A DNA stretch of 64,000 nt from Solirhodobacter olei (GCF_004010155.1 NZ_RRYH01000023.1:1-64000), one strand, 5' to 3'; shown: positions 24,814 to 34,738, counted from the stretch's first letter. Numbers and translations: made by a program. Notes: a model not told the origin generated them from the letters alone.

Positions 24814-26388
24814 GTGTCGCCCCGTCTTTCCCGCCGCAGCCTGATCGGCAGTCTTCCCGCCCTGTTGCTTCTGAATTCCGTGCCAATGGCGCGGGCCGAG
24901 GGCGCGGGCTTCACCCCGGATCTCGGCCCTGCGCAGCCGTTCTCCTTCGAGGCGCTGATGGCGCGGGCGGAGGCGCTGGCCGGCCAGCCCTACAAGGCGC
25001 CGGTGGTCAAGGACCCCGCGCTTTACGACAAGATCGACTACGACGCCTACTGGCACATCCGCTTCAAGCCGGATCACACCGTCTACGCCGGTCCCGTGCC
25101 GCTGCAGTTCTTCCACGAGGGCACCTATTTCCGCACGCCCGTTGCTCTGCACCTGGTCGAGAACGGCGAGGCGCGCGAGGTCACCTATACTGCGAGCTAC
25201 TTCGACATGCCCGAGGACAGCCCGGCCCGCGCCATCGAGGGCCAGGCCGGCTTCGCGGGCTTCCGGATCATGCGCCCGGACCTGAAGAGCGACTGGATCA
25301 GCTTCCTCGGCGCGGCCTATTTCCGCACCGATGGCGCCGACCGGCAATACGGGCTTTCGGCCCGCGCCGTGGCGATCGACACCGGCCTTTCCACGCCCGA
25401 GGAATTCCCCCGCTTCACCGCCTTCTGGATCGAGGGCGCGGCGGATGGCACGGCCACGATCTACGCGCTGATGGATGGCCCCTCGGTCACCGGGGCGCTC
25501 AGGATCTCGGGGCGCGACCATGACGGGCAGGTCCTCGACATCGCGACGCGGTTCTATTTCCGCAAGGAGGTGAAGCGGCTGGGGATCGCACCCCTGACCT
25601 CGATGTTCTGGTATTCGGAGGAGAACCGGCTGCAGGGCTTCGACTGGCGCCCCGAGGTGCATGACAGCGACGGGCTGGCCATGATCTCGGGCACGGGCGA
25701 GCGGATCTGGCGGCCGCTGAACGATCCCGACCGGGTGGTGACGTCGAGCTTCGCCGACGACAATCCGAAGGGCTTCGGCCTGATCCAGCGCGACCGGAAT
25801 TTCGACCACTACCAGGACGATGGTGTGTTCTACAACAAGCGCCCCTCTGTCTGGATCGCCCCCAAGGGCGACTGGGGCAAGGGCGCGGTGCAGCTGGTCG
25901 AAATCCCGACGGATGACGAGATCTTCGACAATATCGTCGCCTACTGGGTGCCCGAGGCACCGGTGAAGGCGGGCGATCGGGTTTCGCTTGATTACAAGCA
26001 GTACTGGGGTCGCGAGGAGCCGGTGGACTGGAAGCTGGCCCGTACCGTTGCCACGCGGCTGGGCCGCGGCGGCGTGCCCGGGCAGGAGCGGCCCAAGGAT
26101 CAGATCAAGGTGGCGGTGGACTTCGCCGGGCCGGCGCTCGACGGGCTCAACCAGTCGTCGGGGGTGACGCCGGAGGTCTCGGCGCCCGACGGGGTGAAGA
26201 TCATCAACCCCTACGTGCTGCCGGTGGTGGGGACGAAGAACTGGCGGCTGATCTTCGACGTGAAGGCGGCAAAGACGGTCGAGACCGTGGATATCCGGGC
26301 CTATCTCTCGATGGACGGCAAGGCACTGTCGGAGACCTGGCTGGGGCAGCTGCACCCGGAGCAGATCCTGCGTTGGGGCAAGCACTGA
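24814..26388 (+). CDS. opgG: periplasmic glucan biosynthesis protein OpgG/OpgD (MdoG)
   Basis: This 524-aa periplasmic protein acts in making osmoregulated periplasmic glucans, trimming or branching the glucose backbone exported by OpgH. A GTG start follows GGAG. The signal SRRSLIGSLPALLLLNS ending at ARA contains twin arginines, as in the Tat-exported OpgD, so opgD is an equal possibility. Family motifs include QFFHEGTYFRTPV, the TSMFWYSEENR segment and QRDRNFDHYQDD. No opgH or opgC gene is adjacent. A hairpin follows the stop. Confidence 0.9.
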   Translation: MSPRLSRRSLIGSLPALLLLNSVPMARAEGAGFTPDLGPAQPFSFEALMARAEALAGQPYKAPVVKDPALYDKIDYDAYWHIRFKPDHTVYAGPVPLQFFHEGTYFRTPVALHLVENGEAREVTYTASYFDMPEDSPARAIEGQAGFAGFRIMRPDLKSDWISFLGAAYFRTDGADRQYGLSARAVAIDTGLSTPEEFPRFTAFWIEGAADGTATIYALMDGPSVTGALRISGRDHDGQVLDIATRFYFRKEVKRLGIAPLTSMFWYSEENRLQGFDWRPEVHDSDGLAMISGTGERIWRPLNDPDRVVTSSFADDNPKGFGLIQRDRNFDHYQDDGVFYNKRPSVWIAPKGDWGKGAVQLVEIPTDDEIFDNIVAYWVPEAPVKAGDRVSLDYKQYWGREEPVDWKLARTVATRLGRGGVPGQERPKDQIKVAVDFAGPALDGLNQSSGVTPEVSAPDGVKIINPYVLPVVGTKNWRLIFDVKAAKTVETVDIRAYLSMDGKALSETWLGQLHPEQILRWGKH

Positions 26389-26406
26389 GGTGACGCCGGG
26401 GGGGGC

Positions 26407-26427
26407 GGTGCGCAATGAATGCGCACC
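26407..26427. terminator. hairpin after opgG
   Basis: A perfect 8-bp stem GGTGCGCA/TGCGCACC with loop ATGAA begins 18 bases after the opgG stop; no T tract follows. The rest of the 209-base gap to the next gene holds GC-rich inverted repeats (around 26530-26590) but no gene that I can support. It may be part of a dispersed intergenic repeat as well as a transcript end. Confidence 0.45.
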
Positions 26428-26597
26428 CTACGCGGCAGAGGGGCGGCGCCCGCGATGGTTCGCGTCTGTCCGTTGATGGTGTGAAGAACCCCTTGGGTTT
26501 GCCGGGGTGTTGAGGTGCGAGAAGCGCCCATCCGTCCGGGCGCCGGCCCAGCGGTGCTGCGCACCGCCATCTCGGGCCGGGCCGCGCCGTGCGACCG

Positions 26598-26888
26598 TCA
26601 GGGGGCGGCTTCTTCCACCACCACCAGATCGCGCACCGCCGCGCCCTTGGCGTGGCTCAGCGCCTCTTGGTAGGCGGGAGAGTTGTAACACTCCACCGCC
26701 GCCTCGACCGAGGGGAAGCGGGCCACGACGTTGCGCGCCCGGTCGGCCCCCTCGAGCTGAACGTAGCGGCCGCCACGGGCGATGAAGACGCCGCCGTGGG
26801 CCGCGATCGCCTCGGTGGCACCCTTCGCGTAGCGGCCATAGGCCTCGGCATCGGTGACGGTGACGTGGGCGATCCAGAGTGCGCTCAT
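26598..26888 (-). CDS. DUF1330 family protein (paralogue of 54370)
   Basis: This 96-aa protein has the dimeric alpha-beta barrel fold of DUF1330. It shows SALWIAHVTVTDAEAY at the start, GGVFIARGG in the middle, and the ARFPSVEAAVECYNSPAYQ block. No catalytic role is established for the family. The start at 26888 has GAGGAGA just upstream. It lies 10 bases downstream of alaS on the same strand, so it is probably translated from the alaS transcript. A second, clearly related gene is at 54370-54663. Confidence 0.85.
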   Translation of the reverse strand: MSALWIAHVTVTDAEAYGRYAKGATEAIAAHGGVFIARGGRYVQLEGADRARNVVARFPSVEAAVECYNSPAYQEALSHAKGAAVRDLVVVEEAAP

Positions 26889-26898
26889 CTCATTCTCC

Positions 26899-29568
26899 TC
26901 AAACGGTTTCCTGCGCCGCGAGCACGGCTTCCGCCGCCGCGATCGCCGCCTCGGCCTGGCCGGCATCCGCGCCACCGGCCTGGGCCAGGTCGGGCCGGCC
27001 GCCGCCGCCCTTGCCGCCGAGCGCCGCCGCCGCCGCCTTGACGATGTCGACGGCCGAGAGACGGTCCGTCAGGTCCGCCGTGACCCCGGCCGCCACCGCG
27101 GGCTTGGCCCCCGTGTCGGCGATCAGCAGCACCGCGCCGGAGCCGAGCCGGGCCTTCATTTCGTCGATCAGCGCCGGAAGGTCCTTGCCGGAGACACCGG
27201 TCAGCACCTGCGCCACGAATTTCACGCCGCCGATCTCGCGCGCCTCCGCCCCGCCCGAGGCGCCGCCGCCCATGGCGAGCTCGCGCCGGAGCTGGGCCAC
27301 CTCGTTCTGCAGCGCGCGGCGCTCGTCCATCAGCGCCTTGACGCGGTCGGCAAGCTCCGCGGCCGGGGCCTTGACGACCTCGGAGACCGCGGCCAGCCGC
27401 CGCCGCTCCTCTGCCAGCCAGTCGAGCGCACGCTGCCCCGTCAGCGCCTCGATCCGGCGCACGCCGGCAGAGGACGCGCTGTCGGACAGAAGCACGCAGA
27501 GCCCGATCTCGCCCAGCCGGGCGACATGGGTGCCGCCGCAGAGTTCCAGCGAATAGGTCTGCCCGTCGAGGCCCTTGCCGGTCCCCGCCTGCGTGCCCAT
27601 GGAGACCACGCGCACCTCGTCGCCGTATTTTTCGCCGAAGAGCGCCTGTGCGCCGATGGCGCGGGCGTCATCCGGCGTCATGATGCGGGTTTCCACCGCG
27701 CCGTCCTGACGGATCATGGCGTTGATCTCGGATTCGACCGCCGCCATCTCGTCCGCCGTGACCGCCTTGGTGTGGGAGAAGTCGAAGCGCAGCCGGTCGG
27801 GCGCGTTGAGGCTGCCCCGCTGGGCGATGTGCTGGCCGAGCGTGTTGCGCAGCGCTTCGTTGAGCAGGTGCGTCGCCGAGTGGTTGGCGCGGATCGCGCT
27901 GCGGCGGGCGTGGTCGACGGTGAGCGCCGCCCCCTGGCCGGGGAGGATCTTGCCCTCGGTCACCTCTGCGAAGTGGATGAAGACGCCCTGGGATTTCCGC
28001 GTCTCGGTGATCCGGGCCTTGCCGCTTTCGGTCGAGAGCATGCCGGTGTCGCCGACCTGGCCGCCGCTTTCGGCATAGAACGGGGTCTGGTTGAGGACGA
28101 TCTGCACCGCCTCGCCCTGCCCCGCCTCGGCGGTGCGCTTGCCGTCCGCGACAAGCGCGAGGATCTGGCCCTCCGCCACCTCGGTGTCGTAGCCGAGGAA
28201 CTCTGTGGCGCCGGTCGCCTCGGCGATGTCGAACCAGATCGCGGCGTCCTTGGTTTCGCCCGAGCCGGCCCAGCTGGCGCGGGCCTTGGCCTTCTGCTCG
28301 GCCATCGCCGCCTCGAAGCCGGCGACATCGACGGTCAGCCCCTTCTCGCGCAGCGCGTCCTGCGTGAGATCGAGCGGGAAGCCGTAGGTGTCGTAAAGCC
28401 GGAAGGCCGCCTCGCCCGGCAGCGCGCCGCCGGAGGGCAGCCGGGAAAGCTCGTCGTCGAGCAGCCGCAGCCCGCGGTCGAGCGTCTGCTTGAAGCGGGT
28501 CTCCTCCAGCTTCAGGGTCTCTTCGATCAGCGCCTGGGCGCGACCGAGTTCCGGATAGGCCGCACCCATCTGGCGCAGCAGCGCCGGGACGAGGCGGTAC
28601 ATCACCGGATCCTTGGCCCCCAGCAGATGCGCGTGGCGCATGGCGCGGCGCATGATCCGGCGCAGCACGTAGCCGCGGCCGTCATTCGAGGGCATCACCC
28701 CGTCGGCGATCAGGAAGGAGGTGGAGCGCAGGTGGTCCGCGATCACCCGGTGATGGACGCGGCCGGTCCCGTCCGGGTCGGTCGAGGTGGCGTGCGCCGA
28801 CGCCTCGATCAGGCTGCGCATCAGGTCGGTGTCGTAGTTGTCGTGCTTGCCCTGCAGGAGTGCGCCGATCCGCTCCAGCCCCATGCCGGTGTCGATCGAC
28901 TGGTTGGGCAGCGGCACCATCGAGCCGTCCTCGAACTGCTCGTTCTGCATGAAGACGAGGTTCCAGATCTCGATGAAGCGGTCGCCGTCCTCGTCCGGGC
29001 TGCCGGGCGGGCCGCCGGGGATGTGCTCGCCGTGGTCGAAGAATATCTCGGTGCAGGGACCGCAGGGGCCGGTGGGGCCCATCTGCCAGAAGTTGTCGTT
29101 GGTCGGGATGCGGATGATGCGCTCGTCCGGCAGGCCCGCGACCTTCTTCCAGATCTCGGCCGCCTCGTCATCGGTGTGATAGACGGTAACGAGGAGCTTG
29201 TCCTTCGGGATCGCGAAATCCTTGGTCAGAAGCTCCCAGGCGTAGGGGATCGCGCTTTCCTTGAAATAGTCGCCGAAGGAGAAATTCCCCAGCATTTCGA
29301 AGAAGGTATGGTGGCGCGCGGTGTAGCCGACATTGTCGAGGTCGTTGTGCTTGCCGCCGGCGCGGACGCATTTCTGCGCGGTGGTGGCACGCTTGTAGTC
29401 GCGGTGCTCGACCCCGGTGAAGACATTCTTGAACTGCACCATGCCGGAGTTCACGAACATCAGCGTGGGGTCGTTGCGCGGCACCAGCGGGCTGGAGGCC
29501 ACCGGCGTGTGGCCGTTGCGCGCGAAGAAATCGAGGAAGGTGGAACGGATATCGTTCAGCGAAGGCAT
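26899..29568 (-). CDS. alaS: alanyl-tRNA synthetase
   Basis: This is an 889-aa class II synthetase charging tRNA-Ala. The catalytic domain starts [17 protein letters not shown], with class II motifs in the first 450 residues. The editing domain holds [13 protein letters not shown] (the HxxxH zinc motif) and [13 protein letters not shown]. The coiled C-Ala oligomerisation segment spans about residues 720-889. Length is normal and no key residue is missing. It is followed 10 bases later by a DUF1330 gene, and recA lies upstream in the same direction beyond a terminator. Confidence 0.98.
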   Translation of the reverse strand: MPSLNDIRSTFLDFFARNGHTPVASSPLVPRNDPTLMFVNSGMVQFKNVFTGVEHRDYKRATTAQKCVRAGGKHNDLDNVGYTARHHTFFEMLGNFSFGDYFKESAIPYAWELLTKDFAIPKDKLLVTVYHTDDEAAEIWKKVAGLPDERIIRIPTNDNFWQMGPTGPCGPCTEIFFDHGEHIPGGPPGSPDEDGDRFIEIWNLVFMQNEQFEDGSMVPLPNQSIDTGMGLERIGALLQGKHDNYDTDLMRSLIEASAHATSTDPDGTGRVHHRVIADHLRSTSFLIADGVMPSNDGRGYVLRRIMRRAMRHAHLLGAKDPVMYRLVPALLRQMGAAYPELGRAQALIEETLKLEETRFKQTLDRGLRLLDDELSRLPSGGALPGEAAFRLYDTYGFPLDLTQDALREKGLTVDVAGFEAAMAEQKAKARASWAGSGETKDAAIWFDIAEATGATEFLGYDTEVAEGQILALVADGKRTAEAGQGEAVQIVLNQTPFYAESGGQVGDTGMLSTESGKARITETRKSQGVFIHFAEVTEGKILPGQGAALTVDHARRSAIRANHSATHLLNEALRNTLGQHIAQRGSLNAPDRLRFDFSHTKAVTADEMAAVESEINAMIRQDGAVETRIMTPDDARAIGAQALFGEKYGDEVRVVSMGTQAGTGKGLDGQTYSLELCGGTHVARLGEIGLCVLLSDSASSAGVRRIEALTGQRALDWLAEERRRLAAVSEVVKAPAAELADRVKALMDERRALQNEVAQLRRELAMGGGASGGAEAREIGGVKFVAQVLTGVSGKDLPALIDEMKARLGSGAVLLIADTGAKPAVAAGVTADLTDRLSAVDIVKAAAAALGGKGGGGRPDLAQAGGADAGQAEAAIAAAEAVLAAQETV

Positions 29569-29719
29569 GGCGGAGGCCTCATCGGGGCTTGTCGGCGGTC
29601 GGACAGCATTTAGCCATCTGCACGCAGACTGTCCACCGGAACCCTTGCCCTGCCGGGATGGGGGCTTCCGCCCCCGGCGCCTGCGACGCTCCCCCGAGGA
29701 TATTTGCAGACAGAAGAAA

Positions 29720-29735
29720 GGGGGCCGCAGCCCCC
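29720..29735 (-). terminator. Rho-independent terminator of recA
   Basis: Read on the minus strand from recA, a GGGGGC-TGCG-GCCCCC hairpin is followed by TTTCTTCTG, a fair terminator. The next bases (29690-29712) contain AAATATCCTCGGGGG, a motif also seen in altered form after mmsB near 47911-47920. The remainder of the 217-base alaS-recA gap holds no gene. Confidence 0.7.
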
Positions 29736-29785
29736 CATCCCTTTCAGTCGCCGGATCTCCGCGCCGGAGGCCCGCCCAAGGCGGA

Positions 29786-30862
29786 TCACTCGTCGAGGAC
29801 GGAGTCGTCGCTTTCGCCTTCGCCGCTCACCCCGAATTCGAGACCGTGGCTGGCACGGATCTTGTCCTCGATCTCGGCCGCCACGGTGGCGTTCGATTTC
29901 AGGAAGGCCTTGGCGTTCTCGCGGCCCTGGCCGATGCGCTCGTCACCGTAGGAATACCAGGCGCCGGACTTCTCCACCACGCCGGCCTTGACGCCGAGGT
30001 CGAGAAGCTCGCCGGTCTTGGAGATGCCTTCGCCGTACATGATGTCGAACTCGACCTGCTTGAAGGGCGGCGCGACCTTGTTCTTCACCACCTTCACGCG
30101 GGTCGCGTTGCCGACAACCTCGTCACGATCCTTGATCGCGCCGATGCGGCGGATGTCGAGCCGGACCGAGGCGTAGAACTTCAGCGCGTTGCCGCCGGTG
30201 GTGGTTTCCGGGCTGCCGAACATGACGCCGATCTTCATCCGGATCTGGTTGATGAAGATCACCATGCAGTTCGAGCGGCTGATCGAGGCGGTCAGCTTGC
30301 GCATCGCCTGGCTCATCAGCCGGGCCTGGGCACCGACGGTCGCGTCGCCCATATCGCCCTCGAGCTCGGCCTTCGGCGTGAGCGCCGCGACCGAGTCGAC
30401 CACGACGAGGCTGACCGCGCCCGAGCGCACCAGCGTGTCGACAATCTCCAGCGCCTGCTCGCCCGTGTCGGGCTGAGAGATCAGCAGTTCGTCGAGGTTC
30501 ACGCCGAGCTTGCGGGCATATTGCGGGTCGAGCGCGTGTTCGGCGTCGACGAAGGCGCAGACGCCGCCCTTCTTCTGCTCCTCGGCCACGACATGCAGCG
30601 TCAGCGTCGTCTTGCCCGAGCTTTCCGGCCCATAGATCTCAACGATCCGACCCTTCGGCAGGCCGCCGATGCCGAGCGCGATGTCGAGGCCCAGCGAGCC
30701 CGTCGAGGTCGACGCGATCTCTGCCACCGGGCTGTCGGCGCCAAGGCGCATGATCGAGCCCTTGCCGAATTGCCGCTCGATCTGGGCGAGCGCCGAATCG
30801 AGCGCCTTCTGCTTGTCCATGTTACGGGTCCCGTTGAAGTCCAGAAGGTTGGCCGTCGCCAT
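29786..30862 (-). CDS. recA: recombinase RecA
   Basis: This 358-aa protein forms the strand-exchange filament and triggers LexA self-cleavage. The Walker A motif is [10 protein letters not shown], the core segment [12 protein letters not shown] is conserved, and the MAW-type signature is [11 protein letters not shown]. The C-terminus is acidic ([11 protein letters not shown]), as expected. The start [11 protein letters not shown] follows AAGGA; an in-frame ATG at residue 15 is an alternative. An SOS box lies upstream, so damage induction is expected. Confidence 0.99.
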   Translation of the reverse strand: MATANLLDFNGTRNMDKQKALDSALAQIERQFGKGSIMRLGADSPVAEIASTSTGSLGLDIALGIGGLPKGRIVEIYGPESSGKTTLTLHVVAEEQKKGGVCAFVDAEHALDPQYARKLGVNLDELLISQPDTGEQALEIVDTLVRSGAVSLVVVDSVAALTPKAELEGDMGDATVGAQARLMSQAMRKLTASISRSNCMVIFINQIRMKIGVMFGSPETTTGGNALKFYASVRLDIRRIGAIKDRDEVVGNATRVKVVKNKVAPPFKQVEFDIMYGEGISKTGELLDLGVKAGVVEKSGAWYSYGDERIGQGRENAKAFLKSNATVAAEIEDKIRASHGLEFGVSGEGESDDSVLDE

Positions 30863-30912
30863 CGTTTCGGTTCCTTATTCCATAGCCCGTCCGCCTGGGC
30901 AATGCGGGTGAT

Positions 30913-30927
30913 GTTCGCTTCTTGTTC
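30913..30927. promoter_or_regulatory. LexA (SOS) box of recA
   Basis: GTTC-N7-GTTC (30913-30916 and 30924-30927) is the exact direct-repeat LexA consensus known for Rhodobacter and other alphaproteobacteria. It lies 51 bases upstream of the recA start. On the minus strand a possible -35 (TTGCTT, 30962-30957) and -10 (CATAAG, 30939-30934), 17 bases apart, place the box just after the -10, where LexA would block transcription. Confidence 0.85.
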
Positions 30928-31054
30928 CCATTCCTTATGAGATCAAATGGGGAACAAAGCAATCCGAATTTCCTAAAATCCGACTTTTTCCTATCTCGGT
31001 TAAAAGTTAGTTTAAGCCGGCCCGGGAGCGGGGGCGGAGGCGAAAAGGGCCGAT

Positions 31055-31666
31055 ATGCTGGTATTCTGGGAGCAGAAGCTCGTCTTTCTCGCGACACCGA
31101 AGGCCGGCTCCACCGCCGTGGAGCGCGCGCTCGAATCGCTGGCGGAGGTCGCCATCGCGCGCCCGCCGGCGCTGAAGCACACGCCGATTTACCGATATCG
31201 CCGCTTCTTTCAGCCCTGGCTTGAGAAATCGGCACAGGCGGAGTTTACCGCCGTGGCGCTGATGCGTGAGCCGGTCAGCTGGCTGGGCAGCTGGTACCGC
31301 TTCCGCCAGCGCGAGGATGTCATGCATCCGGCCAATTCCACCCGTGGCATGAGCTTCGACGACTTCGTGCTGGCCTATCTGAAAAAACCCCGGCCGGGAT
31401 TTGCCAATGTCGGCAGCCAGGCGAAATTCCTGCTCGGCCCCGACGGGCGGGGCGTGGAGCATATTTTCCCCTACGAGGAAATGGGCGCCTTCCTCGCCTT
31501 CCTCGAGGAGCGGCTTGGCTGCGAGATCGTGCTGCCACGCGTGAATGTCTCGCCCCCGGCGGAGACCGCACTTTCGGCCGGGGTCGAGGCGCGGCTGCGG
31601 GCGGAATGCGCAGAGGACTTCGAACTCTACGCCCGGGTGCGGGCGGACGCGGCGGGCGAAGGCTGA
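31055..31666 (+). CDS. sulfotransferase-like P-loop protein
   Basis: This 203-aa protein begins with a sulfotransferase-type nucleotide-binding signature: FLATPKAGSTAVERAL (the 5'-phosphosulfate loop, residues about 11-27) and ALMREPVSWLGSWYRFR (the 3'-phosphate motif, near residue 68). It is shorter than classical sulfotransferases (250-350 aa). Relatives in this group of bacteria have sometimes been labelled gamma-glutamyl kinase, which the motifs do not support. It is divergent from recA, and its stop is 3 bases before the M48 protease gene. The acceptor is unknown. Confidence 0.7.
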   Translation: MLVFWEQKLVFLATPKAGSTAVERALESLAEVAIARPPALKHTPIYRYRRFFQPWLEKSAQAEFTAVALMREPVSWLGSWYRFRQREDVMHPANSTRGMSFDDFVLAYLKKPRPGFANVGSQAKFLLGPDGRGVEHIFPYEEMGAFLAFLEERLGCEIVLPRVNVSPPAETALSAGVEARLRAECAEDFELYARVRADAAGEG

Positions 31667-31669
31667 GCG

Positions 31670-32347
31670 ATGTCGCGGCTGCTGCCTCTCCTCTTCGCGC
31701 TGGGTGTCGGCTACCTGCTGTGGCATTTCTCGGCCTGGCGGACGCTGCGGGAGCTCAACGGAAAATCCTCCGACCTGGCCGATGCGCGGCTTCTGGAGAT
31801 CTGCGACCGGCTGGCGGCGGCGCTGGGGGTGCAGGCGGTGCCGGTGCGCGTCTACGAGGTGCCGGAGGTCAACGGGCTTGCCGCGCCAGACGGGCAGATC
31901 TTCCTGACGCGCGGCTTCTACGAGCGCTACCGCTCGGGCGCGGTGACGGCGGAGGAGATGGCGAGCGTGATCGCCCATGAACTGGGCCATGTCGCGCTGG
32001 GTCACGCGCGGCGTCGGATGATCGACTTCTCTGCCCAAAATGCGATGCGGGCGGTGCTGGTGGCGATCGCCTCGCGGCTGGTGCCGGGCTTCGGGGCATG
32101 GCTTGGCGAGGGGATCACCCGGCTGCTGGCGGCGCGGCTCTCGCGGCAGGACGAATACGAGGCCGACGCCTATGCCGCGGCGCTGCTGGCCAAGGCCGGG
32201 ATCGGATCCGGGCCGCAGATCTCGCTTTTCCGCAAGATGGCGGCGCTGGCGGGAAGCGGGCACGGGCCGGCCTGGCTTGCCAGCCATCCAGCGACGCGCG
32301 AACGGATCGCGGCGGTGGAGCGGCTGGTCGCGGGCTGGGGGGCGTGA
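31670..32347 (+). CDS. M48-family membrane-anchored metalloprotease
   Basis: This 225-aa zinc protease has an N-terminal membrane anchor (LLPLLFALGVGYLLWHFSAW) and the zinc site HELGHVALGH near residue 103. The third ligand is the Glu in YEADAYAAALL. A late HPATRERIAAVERL motif is typical of HtpX/Oma1-like proteins. At 225 residues it is a short version with one clear membrane span, in contrast to the four of HtpX. It follows the sulfotransferase-like gene by 3 bases. Confidence 0.88.
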   Translation: MSRLLPLLFALGVGYLLWHFSAWRTLRELNGKSSDLADARLLEICDRLAAALGVQAVPVRVYEVPEVNGLAAPDGQIFLTRGFYERYRSGAVTAEEMASVIAHELGHVALGHARRRMIDFSAQNAMRAVLVAIASRLVPGFGAWLGEGITRLLAARLSRQDEYEADAYAAALLAKAGIGSGPQISLFRKMAALAGSGHGPAWLASHPATRERIAAVERLVAGWGA

Positions 32348-32370
32348 GGGCGGCGGCGCCGTGTCCCGGA

Positions 32371-32730
32371 TCACGCCATGGGCTTGAGGATCTCCACCTC
32401 CTGCCCGTCGCGAAGCGCGGTGTAGAAGCAGGACCGGCGGTTGGTGTGGCAGGCGGGGCCCTCCTGCCGGACAAGCACCAGCAGGCAGTCGCGGTCACAG
32501 TCGATCCGCATCTCGACAAGGTGCTGCAGGTGGCCGGAGCTTTCGCCCTTCACCCAGAAATCCTGGCGCGAGCGCGACCAGTAGGTGACGCGGCCGCTCG
32601 CAAGGGTGCGGGAGACGGACTCGGCGTTCATCCAGGCCATCATCAGCACCTCGCCCGAGGCGTGGTCCTGCGCGATGGCCGGGATCAGGCCCGCGGCATC
32701 GTAGCGGAGCGTGTCGGGATCGAAGGGCAT
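32371..32730 (-). CDS. hisI: phosphoribosyl-AMP cyclohydrolase
   Basis: This 119-aa cytosolic enzyme hydrolyses the adenine ring of PR-AMP, step three of histidine synthesis. Metal-binding and catalytic motifs are present: MAWMNAES, TYWSRSRQDFWVKGE, DCDRDCLLV, and GPACHTNRRSCFY. It is the single-function form, without a HisE domain. The start at 32730 was chosen because it gives the family N-terminus; the frame extends further to 32817 only by lack of stops. It is divergent from the scaffold gene, sharing a 64-base promoter region. Confidence 0.95.
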   Translation of the reverse strand: MPFDPDTLRYDAAGLIPAIAQDHASGEVLMMAWMNAESVSRTLASGRVTYWSRSRQDFWVKGESSGHLQHLVEMRIDCDRDCLLVLVRQEGPACHTNRRSCFYTALRDGQEVEILKPMA

Positions 32731-32794
32731 GGTGGCTCCTTTGCTTTTCGGGCCGGCGCCTCTATCTAAGGCGCAGGACCGGCCGGGGAAAGAC

Positions 32795-33244
32795 ATGAGC
32801 GACAACGACCTCATCAAGCTCTATTCGCAGCGCATTCTCGCGCTGGCGGCCGATATTCCCCATACCAGGCGGCTGGAGCACCCCGACGCGACCGTCAAGC
32901 GGCGGTCGCCGCTCTGCGGCTCCACCATCACCGTGGACGTCGCGGTGAAGGACGGGCGGATCGTTGATTTCGGCCAGGACGTGAAGGCCTGCGCGCTCGG
33001 CCAGGCCTCGGCCTCGGTCGTCGGCCGCCAGATGATCGGCCGCAGCCGGGCCGAGGTGGAACGCGGGCGCGACCAGCTGCGCGCCATGCTGAAGGAGGGC
33101 GGACCGGTGCCCGAGGCGCCCTTCGACGGGCTTGAGGTGCTCCTGCCGGCGCGCGACTACAAGAACCGACACGCCTCCATCCTGCTCGCCCTCGAGGCCA
33201 CCGCCGAGGCCATGGCCCAGGCCGAGGAACACGCCTCCGCCTGA
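32795..33244 (+). CDS. IscU/NifU-like iron-sulfur scaffold protein, incomplete ligand set
   Basis: This 149-aa protein has the NifU-N fold. Two of the three usual cluster cysteines are present: C41 in SPLCGSTITV and C66 in KACALGQASAS. The third, normally after the histidine near the C-terminus, is replaced by alanine (NRHASILLALEA). No other cysteine exists. It may therefore not hold a cluster as IscU does. The start ATG at 32795 follows GGGG at a suitable distance. Its gene is separate from any suf or isc genes in the window. Confidence 0.8.
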   Translation: MSDNDLIKLYSQRILALAADIPHTRRLEHPDATVKRRSPLCGSTITVDVAVKDGRIVDFGQDVKACALGQASASVVGRQMIGRSRAEVERGRDQLRAMLKEGGPVPEAPFDGLEVLLPARDYKNRHASILLALEATAEAMAQAEEHASA

Positions 33245-33313
33245 GGGCGTGCTGAACGCTTTCTTCATCTCCGCGCCATAGCCTCGCCCCCGTCCCGAAA
33301 CGGTGAGGCCGCG

Positions 33314-34738
33314 ATGACGCCACAGCCCCTGCGCCCGACAGATCCGGGTGAGACCCCTGCCCCGTCCGGCGCCGATCTCGACGCGCTGGCGCGGGCGGCA
33401 GCCTCGCTCGGGCGCGACATCGTCGATGTCGCGGGCCATCTTGACGCGATCGACCGCGATGCGGCGGGGCAGATCGCGCTGCTGGCCGAGCTGCGCCGCG
33501 CCTCTGAGCGCCTGAGCACCGGCAACCGCGCCATGGGTCGGACGAGCGCCGAGGTTGCGGAGGCGACCGAGGCCGCGCTTGGCGTCGTCGAGGGCGCGAT
33601 CGAACGGCTGCGCCTTGCAGGAAGCCGCAGCCGCACCGTCGCGGAATGGGTGCAATCGCTGCAGGACCGGATGACGGAGGTCGGCAGCATGCTGAGCGGC
33701 ATGACCAGGTCAAACGACGAGATCGCCAGCATCGCCCGGCAGGTCACCATCCTCGCCATCAATGCCAAGATCGAGGCCGCACGTGCCGGCGAGGCCGGCC
33801 GCGGCTTTGCAGTGGTGGCGGAGGAAATCAACGCGCTCGCCTCCAAGACCGGGGTGACGGCGGCGGCGATCAGCGGCAACCTCGGCGCGCTCTCCGGTCA
33901 GGTCGGGCTGATGCGGCGCGAGGCCGGAGAGGTGGCGGGCGACGCCGCGGCGCTGCTGGCCGATGCGGCGGAAACGGACCAGGCCATGGCCGCGATCTCT
34001 GCCGGCACGCGCAAGGCGAGCGAGGGCGCCGGCGCCATCGCCGGCCAGGCGGCGGAAACCGGCGCGGCGGCAGAGGCCGTCCTGCCCGCGGTGGAGGAGA
34101 TCGAGGCCGCCGCGCGCTCCACCGCCGCCGGGATCCATGCCGCGCACCGGAAGATCGAGACGCTGGTCGACACCTCCGAGGCGCTGGTGCAGGGCACGGT
34201 CGGCGCAGGCGGCGAAAGCGGCGGCGACCGGCAGTTCATCGAACTGGCGATGACGGTCGCCGCCGATATCGGCCGGGCCTTCGAGCAGGGGATCGCCCGC
34301 CACAAGATCAGCGAGGCCCAGCTATTCGACAGCCGGTATCGCCCGGTGCCGGGGACCGATCCGCAGCAGGTCACCACCGGCTTCACGGCCTTTACCGATC
34401 AGGTGCTGCCCGCGCTGCAGGAGCCGGTGCTGGCGCGCGACCACCGCATCGTCTTCTGCGCCGCGATCGACCGGAACGGGTATCTGCCGACGCATAACCG
34501 CAAGTTCTCGCAGCCACAGGGACCCGACCCGGCCTGGAACGCGGCGCATTGCCGCAACCGGCGGATCTTCGACGACCGGGTGGGGCTGAAGGCCGGCCGC
34601 TCCACCGCGCCCTTTCTGCTGCAGGTCTACCGCCGCGACATGGGCGGCGGCGAGTTCGCCATCATGAAGGACCTTTCCGCCCCGATCCGCGTCAATGGCC
34701 GCCATTGGGGCGCGCTCAGGCTGGCCTACAGCCTGTAA
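33314..34738 (+). CDS. soluble methyl-accepting chemotaxis-type protein with C-terminal sensor
   Basis: This is a 474-aa protein without a membrane span. The chemoreceptor signalling domain comes first (about residues 25-290), with the hairpin tip recognisable in [20 protein letters not shown] separate globular domain follows (about residues 305-474), with [16 protein letters not shown] and [14 protein letters not shown], ending in a WGALRLAY strand. That domain resembles a Cache/PDC-type sensor that would have to work in the cytoplasm. The order is opposite to classical receptors. No che genes are nearby. Confidence 0.85.
   Translation: MTPQPLRPTDPGETPAPSGADLDALARAAASLGRDIVDVAGHLDAIDRDAAGQIALLAELRRASERLSTGNRAMGRTSAEVAEATEAALGVVEGAIERLRLAGSRSRTVAEWVQSLQDRMTEVGSMLSGMTRSNDEIASIARQVTILAINAKIEAARAGEAGRGFAVVAEEINALASKTGVTAAAISGNLGALSGQVGLMRREAGEVAGDAAALLADAAETDQAMAAISAGTRKASEGAGAIAGQAAETGAAAEAVLPAVEEIEAAARSTAAGIHAAHRKIETLVDTSEALVQGTVGAGGESGGDRQFIELAMTVAADIGRAFEQGIARHKISEAQLFDSRYRPVPGTDPQQVTTGFTAFTDQVLPALQEPVLARDHRIVFCAAIDRNGYLPTHNRKFSQPQGPDPAWNAAHCRNRRIFDDRVGLKAGRSTAPFLLQVYRRDMGGGEFAIMKDLSAPIRVNGRHWGALRLAYSL

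Noticed and set aside
31055-31666. Gamma-glutamyl kinase
   Set aside because: The PKAGST and REPVSW motifs fit a sulfotransferase-type P-loop protein; no amino-acid kinase motif is present.
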